From positions 372,001 to 436,000 of the forward strand of contig NZ_JBBMXV010000002.1 of assembly GCF_037996645.1 (NCBI RefSeq): a DNA stretch of 64,000 nt, in the 5' to 3' direction. This document shows, one piece after another, positions 53,232 through 60,268 of this stretch. The notes under the pieces were generated by a model. The model did not search any database. It was not told where the DNA came from and worked only from the letters and a program-made list of their open reading frames with translations. Both the position numbers and the translations under genes were made by a program. Origin of the DNA: Halalkalicoccus tibetensis (lineage in GTDB: Archaea > Halobacteriota > Halobacteria > Halobacteriales > Halalkalicoccaceae). Every line of letters starts with the position of its first letter. Position 1 is the stretch's first letter.

Positions 53232-55129
53232 TGTGGGCCACCCTGGAGGATCGATCGGTAGTCGCCGGTCGGTTCGGGACGGTGGGCGCTCCGCGCGCCG
53301 GCTAGTTGTCGTGTTATGGGCATGGTAAGTACGGTGAGGAGCGTATAGAGCTCCACGACGTTGTTCCGGCCGTCGAGGTGGTCCTGGTAGCAGGCGCGCA
53401 CGTCCTCGAAATCGAGGAACTCGAGGCCCTCGATGACGTCGGCGTTGGCCTCGACCGCCCGCCAGTAGAAGTCGTCCTGGCGGATCAGCTCCGCGTCGTT
53501 GACCCACGAGCCGTTGCTGAGATACGAACGCGGGGGGGTTTCCTGTGCGACGTGCTTTCGCCACAGCGCCTTCAGCTTCCGGCCCGTGAAGTCGATGGGA
53601 AACGAGTGATCGAGACCGAGCCCCGCGTCGGCGTGGGGGATCGACGCGAGCTTCGGGTCGAGGCGTTTGACCGCCTCGTTGATGACGTTTCGCCGGAGAC
53701 GATACCGGATCGGCATCCGCAGCGAGAGGTCGACCATCCGGTTGTCGAGAAACGGCGTCCGGTAGGGAAGCATCTCGCGGAGGCTGTTGCGGAAGATGAC
53801 GTCGTCGTCGTTGGTCAGCGGGAAGTAACCGCTGCAGTAGACGAGGTCCTGGATCGAGTCGTAGCGCACGCCGTGGTGGATGATCCCGCCGTCCTCGCGG
53901 TAGATGTTCTCCTCGAGCGTCGAACGGAGGTCGTTGGGGAACGGGAGGTTGTCGTCGCTCGGGGCGATCTCGACGAGCCAGTCGATGAACTCCGGGACCG
54001 TTTCGATCTTCGTCTCGATCGGGATCGAGAGGTTGCCGACCTGGCCGAGGTCGTAGCTGGGCGAGGGGATCACGTGGCCCTTGAACAGCGTGTCGGCGTA
54101 CATCCCCGAGAGCAGCACGTTGACGCGGCTCGTGATCTCCTCCTCGAAGCCGGTCGCGTAGCCCTGGGTGAACCAGCCGTTGAAGTTCGAGAAGGGCTGG
54201 TTGCGGACGAGCGCCTCCTTCTGGTAGTCGTGGTTGCGCCGCAGGAAGACGAACTCGCTGTCCGACTCGAGGGCGACACGTTCGGCGGTGCGCGCCTCCC
54301 GACTCATCCAGCCCGCCATGTGGAAGGCGGTCGTTCCGGGTCCGAGGGCGGCGAGGTTCAGCCGCGAGTCGCTTCCGCCCGAGAGCAACACGCCGTACTC
54401 GAGGTCGTCGCGGCGCCATTCCTCGAAGAGCTCGGTGAACCGGTCTGTGAACTCGCCGACGAACTCCTCGAAGGGGGCCTCCTGGGGTCGATATTGGGGG
54501 CGCCAGTACTGCTCGACGTCGATCGAACCGTCGTCGATGTCGATCGTGGTGATCGAGGCGGGCTGGAGCTCCTCGATCCCGACCAGGGGGGTCTTGACCC
54601 CGAAGGGACGCCGATAGACGAGATACTCGTGGAGGTAGCCCAGGTCGAACTCGGTCTCGACGGCGGGGTGGCGCGCGACCGCGTCGATCTCGGTCGCGAA
54701 CACGATCCCCTCGTCGGGCGTCGCGTAGTAGATCGGGACGGACCCGAGCCGGTCGGTGAACACCGAGAGCTCGCGGGCGTCGCGGTCGTGGATGATCCCG
54801 ACGCAGTTACCGTTGAGACCGTGGACGAACTCGCGGCCGTGGTCGGCGTACAGCTGCGAGCAGAACTCGACGCTGTCCTGACCCGTCGGAAGCGGGACGT
54901 GGCCGGTCGTTCCGCCGAGCGGGGTGTCGTCGAAGCCGTAGACCTCGCCGAGCACCCAGACGTCGACGCCGTCCTCGGCTTCGATCGGTTGCTCGCCGGA
55001 CAGCAGGGGATGGGTATTGAGCTGCAGCGACACGTCCGCGCCCGCTTGCTCCGACAGGACGCCGTTCTCGGACGGCTTCGTCCCGTTCGTCGGTAGCTCG
55101 TGGCCGACGGCTCCGCGCAACCCGACCAT
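53228..55129 (-). CDS. Asparagine synthetase B-like protein lacking the glutaminase cysteine
   Basis: 633 residues from the ATG at 55129 (MVGLRGAVGHEL), chosen because the family begins MCGIxGxxG exactly there; an in-frame ATG at 55189 would add 20 residues. The N-terminal nucleophile Cys2 is Val, so glutamine hydrolysis should be lost, although the fold remains (SVFTDRLGSVPIYYA). The synthetase domain has the ATP-pyrophosphatase loop LLSGGSDSRLNL near 248-259. It may use free ammonia or ligate another amine to a carboxylate on a sugar. First gene of the compact cluster; its own TATA box is upstream. Confidence 0.88.
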   Translation of the reverse strand: MVGLRGAVGHELPTNGTKPSENGVLSEQAGADVSLQLNTHPLLSGEQPIEAEDGVDVWVLGEVYGFDDTPLGGTTGHVPLPTGQDSVEFCSQLYADHGREFVHGLNGNCVGIIHDRDARELSVFTDRLGSVPIYYATPDEGIVFATEIDAVARHPAVETEFDLGYLHEYLVYRRPFGVKTPLVGIEELQPASITTIDIDDGSIDVEQYWRPQYRPQEAPFEEFVGEFTDRFTELFEEWRRDDLEYGVLLSGGSDSRLNLAALGPGTTAFHMAGWMSREARTAERVALESDSEFVFLRRNHDYQKEALVRNQPFSNFNGWFTQGYATGFEEEITSRVNVLLSGMYADTLFKGHVIPSPSYDLGQVGNLSIPIETKIETVPEFIDWLVEIAPSDDNLPFPNDLRSTLEENIYREDGGIIHHGVRYDSIQDLVYCSGYFPLTNDDDVIFRNSLREMLPYRTPFLDNRMVDLSLRMPIRYRLRRNVINEAVKRLDPKLASIPHADAGLGLDHSFPIDFTGRKLKALWRKHVAQETPPRSYLSNGSWVNDAELIRQDDFYWRAVEANADVIEGLEFLDFEDVRACYQDHLDGRNNVVELYTLLTVLTMPITRQLAGARSAHRPEPTGDYRSILQGGPQ

Positions 55130-55272
55130 CCGCTCAGCCACCTCCTGCTGACCGACCATGTTCCCCACTGCACGCGCGAGGGGATTCAATGCTGCGGTCC
55201 GATTCGGAAACCGATCCCAGTTCGGCGGGGCGAGGGCGATTCAGCATACCTACCTCACCGCTTCCTAGGGTG

Positions 55273-55281
55273 TTTATTATA
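55273..55281 (-). promoter_or_regulatory. TATA box of the glycan cluster
   Basis: TATAATAAA on the minus strand, in an AT-rich patch (55268-55292), would start transcription near 55250, leaving a leader of about 60 nt to the ATG at 55189 or about 120 nt to that at 55129. Confidence 0.6.
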
Positions 55282-55496
55282 GAGTGTGTAACCCATTCAA
55301 CAATTACCAGCGACGGAGCGCGCTGGTCCGACCGGTCCACCGACTGATCGATCGGAGCCGGACTTCCGGCGGTCGATAACCGAACGCTAAGCCGACGTTG
55401 AGCGGGATAAGGGAAGCAATAACACAGGCGGGCGCCGCGATAGCGACCGGTGCCTTTCGAAATCCTTTTTGCGGCGGTCGTCCTCGCTTCGGACGC

Positions 55497-55570
55497 GCCG
55501 CCTTAGCTCAGACTGGGAGAGCACTCGACTGAAGATCGAGCTGTCCCCGGTTCAAATCCGGGAGGCGGCA
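55497..55570 (+). tRNA. tRNA-Phe (anticodon GAA)
   Basis: 74 nt. Acceptor GCCGCCT pairs with AGGCGGC (55563-55569), discriminator A. The anticodon stem CTCGA/TCGAG encloses CTGAAGA (anticodon GAA). The T arm is CCCGG-TTCAAAT-CCGGG. No intron and no CCA. Confidence 0.95.
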
Positions 55571-55736
55571 TCCGGTTTTACGGGATCTCGTTCGAAGAGT
55601 TGTCGAATTCGACTGAGGATCGAGCTGTCCTCGTTCCAGCGAGCGGAGCGAGCGGGAAGTCGAAAGACGAGCGCAGCGAAGTCTTTCGGAAGTTCAAATC
55701 CGGGAGGCGGCATCCGGTTTTACGGGATCTCGTTCG
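55550..55736 (+). repeat. 45-nt direct repeat spanning the tRNA-Phe 3' end and its flank
   Basis: 55550-55594 and 55692-55736 are identical over 45 nt: 21 nt of tRNA T arm plus acceptor and 24 nt of the downstream flank. Similarity continues into GAGTTGTCGAA, and a third, decayed anticodon-arm-like piece follows (GAGGATCGAG near 55757-55766). The period is 142 nt. Confidence 0.9.
55608..55712 (+). pseudogene. Interrupted partial copy of tRNA-Phe
   Basis: 55608-55630 repeats the anticodon arm and variable region of tRNA-Phe (55524-55546) with changes at its second base and in the anticodon loop, which becomes CTGAGGA. After a 61-nt insertion the T arm and acceptor reappear at 55692-55712. The insertion holds two hairpins, one with an 8-bp stem (55661-55668/55681-55688) and loop GAGCGCAGCGAA. 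There is no 5' half, so it is not a functional tRNA. Confidence 0.85.
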
Positions 55737-56193
55737 GAGAGTTGTCGAACTCGGCAGAGGATCGAGTAGCAGCCGTCTCTCGCCACGGATCCGTAGCCGA
55801 AGGAGGACGATCCGAACGGATCCCGGACCTGATCGTACGGGGCGTGGCGAGCGCGTTCGACTCCGGCTCCGACTCGGACCCAGCAGGAAGCTCCGTTTCG
55901 ATCATCCTCATACGCGATACGCCAACCGGCTTCGGCGAGAAGCCGGTGCGTAGCCATGCGCGAACGATCTTCGTCCCCGACGAAACGTCAACGAGACGTG
56001 TCAATACAATCGGCGCGCATTTCATCCAATATACCGAACATACTACAGAGGAAGTCGGCCCCGTCCCTCGGTTTCCTATTATCTAAACTCGTTAACATTT
56101 TTATTGTCTATTTGACGTTAGTTAAATGACTATATTTAGTGTCTCCAATATTCGAATAAATTCATATTGGATGCGGTGTATGGGTATGTTGTG
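55737..56193. other. Intergenic stretch, AT-rich at its right end
   Basis: About 450 nt with no convincing gene. The left half is GC-rich with short overlapping frames lacking known motifs. From about 56080 the base composition drops sharply (runs such as TTTTTATTG and GACTATATTTAG). This AT-rich island precedes the 44-residue peptide gene and supplies its likely promoter (TTCATATTGG, 56161-56170). Confidence 0.55.
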
Positions 56194-56328
56194 ATGTCCA
56201 ACGAAAGCATCAAAACGTACCTGGCGAACCACCCACGAATGACCGGCGTCCTGTTCACCGCCCTGCTGCTGCTGACGCAGGCGGGGAACGCGGCAGCAAG
56301 TCACGCTGTTACTACAGCAGGACCCTGA
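56194..56328 (+). CDS. 44-residue signal-peptide-like protein (DUF7503-like)
   Basis: 44 residues. A hydrophilic N-terminus MSNESIKTYLANHPRMTG is followed by a hydrophobic core VLFTALLLLTQAG and a signal-peptidase-like NAAAS, leaving a mature tail of only nine residues (SHAVTTAGP) if cut after Ala35. The layout matches a recurrent haloarchaeal mini-protein family that I recall as DUF7503 (not verified). An AT-rich TATA candidate lies at 56161-56170. Its stop directly abuts the stop of the convergent CHAT gene. Confidence 0.7.
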   Translation: MSNESIKTYLANHPRMTGVLFTALLLLTQAGNAAASHAVTTAGP

Positions 56329-58464
56329 TTAGAAATACGCGCTGAGGTCGACTTCGCCACTCCAAACGAGCTTGTCCTTGACTCGAATGGGAGCACCCGT
56401 AGTCTGTTGTAAGAACTCTTCCAATTCCTTGAGAGACATCTCGAACTCATGTATTGTGCCCGAGTTGAGATGGTGAACAACACCCTCGCCAATACATGGC
56501 CGGATTAGGCTACCTATTCCCTCCAAGGAAGTTGTATATGCAGTCATGTCCAAGCAAAAGGCGTTGTCCGTTTTTCGGACATCGAACAGAAGTGGGGTTC
56601 CTCCATCTACTTGCGTCACCGACATCCCGCCGTCACCGACCACGATGTACTGCTCGCCGATGACGTTCTCGCCCTTCGCGACCTCGAGTGCGGCCCGCAG
56701 CGGGAAGCCGTTGTTCAGCAGCCTCGCGAGCGTCGAGCCGATCTCGACCGCGCCGGCGTTGACCACGTCGGCGAGGGTGACGATCCCGCCGATCGCGCCG
56801 CCGTCGATCAGCGCCATCCCCTGATCGTAGGACCGACAGCCGTTGAGCAGGAAGGCGTCGACGCCGATCGAATCGAGCTCCCGCGCGTCGAGGCGACCGT
56901 CGGCACACTCGAAGCCGTCGGGCTCGATGTGGCCGATGTAGTGCAGGAAATCGACATCCGTTTCGAGGACCGCCCGCAGCTCCTCGCGGGTGAGGTCGTG
57001 GTGTGGCGTCACCTCGAAGGGGAGTTCCTCGCGCGAGCCGTAGACGTCGTCGACGAGGTCGCGCTCCTCGATCATCTCCGGATCGTTGCAGACGACGGTG
57101 ATCGAGACGTCGCCGCTCGACCCCTCGCGCGCGAGGCGGTTGTGATACGCCTGCGGGGTCGCCTTGCTCGCACCCATCGGCGTCTCGCTGCCGACCCAGG
57201 ACTGCTCGAGCGAGTCGGTCGTCGTCGGTTCGACGTACGACCCCGTCGGCGTGGCCGTCGCGGTCGCCGCCTCACGGGTCCCGTCGCCGGGGCCTCTGAG
57301 GAACCCCTCGACCGCCGTGGTCTCGACCCCCGTCGAGGAGACGAAGCCGCTGTCGGGGGTGTGGATCACCGCCAGGTCGTCGACCAGGAACGGCAGCATC
57401 TCGATGCTCGAGGGGCTCGTCGAGACGTGGGAGGTGAGCTTCCACTCGGGAACGTGCGGTTCGACGTCCGAGTACGGAACGGAGAGATACGCCTCGAGTC
57501 GGTCGGCGGGCGAGCGGTCGTAGAGTGCGGCGAAGTCCAGGTCGACGTGCTCCTCGATCGCGCGGCGCTCGTGGAGGTCGATGGGATAGAGCCCCTCGGT
57601 GCGGGTGACACAGTCGAGGAAGAACGTCTGCTTCAGCACCCGCTCGACCTCGCGCTCGAAGGCGTCGCCGGAGCCGAGCGGGTGCGAGAAGCCCGACTCC
57701 GTATGGATCCACGCGTCGTCGCCGGGTTCGACCCCCGCGCCCAGATAGTACGCGAGGGGGGCGACCACGTACGCGTGGCCGAGCGTCGGCGGGACCTCGA
57801 TCGAGATCCCCGTCTCGGGCGCCGAGAGGCCCTCGGGGATCGAGAGCTCCGAGCCGCGTTCGAGGGTCGGCGGGTGACCCCGGAGCGTGGGGTAGGAGCG
57901 CTCGGGACTCGTCGTCTTCAGCGCCGAGCCGAACGCGGAGATCGCGGCCATCACGTCCTCCGGGTCGTCGGTCGTCGTGATCGTCGCCGCGGGCCGGTCG
58001 TGTTTCGATCGCGCGCCGATCGCGACCCGGGCCGGCTCCGGGAGCGCGATCGTCATCCGGGAGGCGTCGGCCTCGATCTCGAAGGGGCCGTCGATCCGGA
58101 CGTAGAGCTTCATCGGCGCGCACAGCTCGAGGCTGTACGAACCGTCCGAAAACGATTCCTCGGCGAACTGGCCGACCTCCGCGAGCATCCGGCCGTCGTC
58201 GTCGCGGACGTAGACCGCGATCACCGACGGGAGCGAGATCGTGCCGGTCTCGACGGCGATCGCCTCGTCGACCGGGAACCGGAACGACGACGCTCGCGCG
58301 GGCGATGACGCGGTCGCAGCCATCAGCGATAACGAGTACCGCCGGCGCTCGACGGTGTCGACGACGTCCAGCGTTCCGCCGCCGCGTTCGAACCGGATCG
58401 CTGCCGAATCGGCCGACTGCCCGCGTGGAGCCGATGGAATCATGGCGTCACGGTAAGACATCAC
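56329..58464 (-). CDS. CHAT-domain (caspase-like) protease
   Basis: 711 residues (a Met at residue 2 is an equal start). The first 440 residues are a haloarchaeal-type region without known motifs, partly beta-rich (SYSLELCAPMKLYVRIDG), followed by a Thr-rich linker (395-420). The CHAT peptidase lies at about 430-615: His512 in LHYIGHIEPDG and Cys543 in FLLNGCRSYDQG are the catalytic pair. CHAT proteases cut target proteins in signalling, and some mediate cell death or defence. The final 95 codons are visibly less GC-rich than the rest. Confidence 0.85.
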   Translation of the reverse strand: MMSYRDAMIPSAPRGQSADSAAIRFERGGGTLDVVDTVERRRYSLSLMAATASSPARASSFRFPVDEAIAVETGTISLPSVIAVYVRDDDGRMLAEVGQFAEESFSDGSYSLELCAPMKLYVRIDGPFEIEADASRMTIALPEPARVAIGARSKHDRPAATITTTDDPEDVMAAISAFGSALKTTSPERSYPTLRGHPPTLERGSELSIPEGLSAPETGISIEVPPTLGHAYVVAPLAYYLGAGVEPGDDAWIHTESGFSHPLGSGDAFEREVERVLKQTFFLDCVTRTEGLYPIDLHERRAIEEHVDLDFAALYDRSPADRLEAYLSVPYSDVEPHVPEWKLTSHVSTSPSSIEMLPFLVDDLAVIHTPDSGFVSSTGVETTAVEGFLRGPGDGTREAATATATPTGSYVEPTTTDSLEQSWVGSETPMGASKATPQAYHNRLAREGSSGDVSITVVCNDPEMIEERDLVDDVYGSREELPFEVTPHHDLTREELRAVLETDVDFLHYIGHIEPDGFECADGRLDARELDSIGVDAFLLNGCRSYDQGMALIDGGAIGGIVTLADVVNAGAVEIGSTLARLLNNGFPLRAALEVAKGENVIGEQYIVVGDGGMSVTQVDGGTPLLFDVRKTDNAFCLDMTAYTTSLEGIGSLIRPCIGEGVVHHLNSGTIHEFEMSLKELEEFLQQTTGAPIRVKDKLVWSGEVDLSAYF

Positions 58465-58566
58465 CGATATCGGACAAAAGTCTATCGCCCGAATCGCCCG
58501 GTCGGCGGGCCGACGGCCGATCGGGGTCCGTCTCGATTATCAGCAATGAAAACGATTGGGGCAACG

Positions 58567-58576
58567 TTTATATTTT
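58567..58576 (+). promoter_or_regulatory. TATA box of the KaiC-like gene
   Basis: TTTATATTTT sits about 30 nt before the ATG at 58602; a purine-rich AAGGAG (58593-58598) precedes the start. The region is shared with the divergent CHAT gene (start 58464). Confidence 0.65.
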
Positions 58577-58601
58577 GAAGCCTTGAGACTACAAGGAGAG
58601 A

Positions 58602-59306
58602 ATGCGACGCGAGCAAGGGTCCGACGGGCCGGCATACGAGGAGACGACGGCGCTCGTACAGGAGCTCGACGCGCTCAAGGGGCGCGGTTCGAACCTCCTC
58701 GTGGTCGGGTCGCGGATGCCGGCCGCTCACGAAGCCGCCTGCCGACAGTTCCTGGGCGAGGCAGCCATGGAAGCGCGCCGGCAGTTGTTCGTCCTCGCCG
58801 ATCCCTGTACCCCCGCCACCGAGCGGATCTCGGGCGGGGAGCCGGGCCGATCGGCGGTCATCCGACACGATGCGGCGAGCCGGAGCGCCGCGGCCATGTC
58901 CGGGGACGCGGCCGTACCGAACGACACGGCGGTACCGGAACGTCGCATCGAGGGCGACCTCGGCGCGCTCGGGCTGGCCGTCTCGGAGGCGATCGCCGAG
59001 TTCGAGGTCACGAGCGGGGGGCTCAGTCCGGCCGAGCTCCGGCTCTGTTTCGACTCGCTCACGCCGCTGATCTCGGAGCACGACTCCGAGACCGCATTCC
59101 GGTTCCTTCACCTGTTGACCCGCCGCGTGCGTACCGTCGACGGCATGGCACACTACCACCTCACGGCCGAGCGGTCGAACCGGACTGTCGCGCTGCTCGA
59201 GCCGCTGTTCGACGCGGTCATCGAGCTCTGTCTGCGCGACGACGAGCTCTATCAGCGCTGGTATCTCCGGGACAGCGGCCTCACCACGGGCTGGCTGCAG
59301 CTCTAA
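58602..59306 (+). CDS. KaiC/RAD55-like protein lacking Walker A (DUF7504-like)
   Basis: 234 residues. GRGSNLLVVGSRMPAAHEAA (27-46) aligns with the start of KaiC-like ATPases, but the P-loop GxxxxGKT is gone. The C-terminal half keeps the family's LCFDSLTPLISEHDSETAF and FRFLHLLTRRVRTVDGMAHYHL with the PLFDAVIEL strand, ending GLTTGWLQL. It is therefore a degenerate RecA-fold protein, likely a binding or signalling partner. I recall it as DUF7504. It is divergent from CHAT and its stop overlaps the convergent transglutaminase-like gene. Confidence 0.75.
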   Translation: MRREQGSDGPAYEETTALVQELDALKGRGSNLLVVGSRMPAAHEAACRQFLGEAAMEARRQLFVLADPCTPATERISGGEPGRSAVIRHDAASRSAAAMSGDAAVPNDTAVPERRIEGDLGALGLAVSEAIAEFEVTSGGLSPAELRLCFDSLTPLISEHDSETAFRFLHLLTRRVRTVDGMAHYHLTAERSNRTVALLEPLFDAVIELCLRDDELYQRWYLRDSGLTTGWLQL

Positions 59307-60268
59307 ACCCCCCAGCCGATCTCGTCGGCCCGGTGTCGTCGATCGTACGCACAGAGCATCTCGCCGGCGATCGACCGCACCCACAGGTCGTCGGCCAGCG
59401 TCGAGTCCGTGTAGTCGACGAACGTCACGGGGACCGCGAGGGACGGGCCGTCGCGGACGACGCTCGCGAGCCCGTTGTAGACGTGTTTGTGGCGCCGGTC
59501 GCGCACCCAGAACGCCGCCAGTGGCGGGTCCTGCTCGGTCGCCGGAACCGAGTGGAGCGCCTCGATCGCCCGGACGGTCATCTCGCCACAGAACAGGCCG
59601 GTCCGTTCCTCCTCGATGAGCGTCTCGAAGTCGGTCGGTCCCTCGAAGGGCGCGCGCAGGTCGACCGCCCCGCGAAGGACGTTGTCCTGAACCGAGCCGC
59701 CGACGTAGCGCGGGACGTCGTAGTAGCCGTGCTCGCGGAAGCCACGTTTGAGCCCTGAGAGGAGGCCGACGCTATCGGCAGGCGGGACGCCGGCGAACCG
59801 ATTCACTACGGACGGTTCGACCGGATCGGAAACGCCTCCCCGAAGCGCCTCGGTCGCGAGCGCCCGCGGAGTCGTTCCGTCGAGGCGTTCGAGGAACCCC
59901 TCGAGCGTGTGGAACTCGTACGTGGACTCGTCCTCGAGCCCCCGGAGGTCCTCGAACAGGGCACGGTCCTCGCCGTCCCCGGGCGCGTCGGACGCCCCAT
60001 TCTCGAAGGAATACGCCCGGGAGTCGGTCCCGCGATCGACCCGTAGCGTTCCGCCGTCGATCCCGTAGGTCGCGTCGGCGGTCACGACCTCGCCGGCGAG
60101 CGAGCGACGCTCGGAGAGCAGCGGCCCGAGCTCCTGCTCGCGGAGGTTCGTCCCGCCGCCGACGACGCCGTAGCCGAGTGCGACGTTGTCGACGGTCTTA
60201 CCGGCGGCGAGCGCGAGCACACCGGCGCCGCCGGTCCTGAGCAGCCCGCGTCGGGTGAGTCGGGTCAC
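59303..60268 (-). CDS. Tat-exported transglutaminase-like protein encoded with archaeosortase A
   Basis: 321 residues from a GTG overlapping the artA stop (GTGA). The N-terminus LTRRGLLRTGGAGVLALAAG is a Tat-type signal. A long region rich in charged residues follows. Then TGLFCGEMTVRAIEALH (Cys227), RHKHVYNGLASVV (His262) and VTFVDYTDST (Asp285) give the Cys-His-Asp order, local context and spacing of transglutaminase-like/papain folds. Catalysis is inferred. Coupling to artA suggests a role in processing or attaching surface proteins. Confidence 0.65.
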   Translation of the reverse strand: MTRLTRRGLLRTGGAGVLALAAGKTVDNVALGYGVVGGGTNLREQELGPLLSERRSLAGEVVTADATYGIDGGTLRVDRGTDSRAYSFENGASDAPGDGEDRALFEDLRGLEDESTYEFHTLEGFLERLDGTTPRALATEALRGGVSDPVEPSVVNRFAGVPPADSVGLLSGLKRGFREHGYYDVPRYVGGSVQDNVLRGAVDLRAPFEGPTDFETLIEEERTGLFCGEMTVRAIEALHSVPATEQDPPLAAFWVRDRRHKHVYNGLASVVRDGPSLAVPVTFVDYTDSTLADDLWVRSIAGEMLCAYDRRHRADEIGWGV

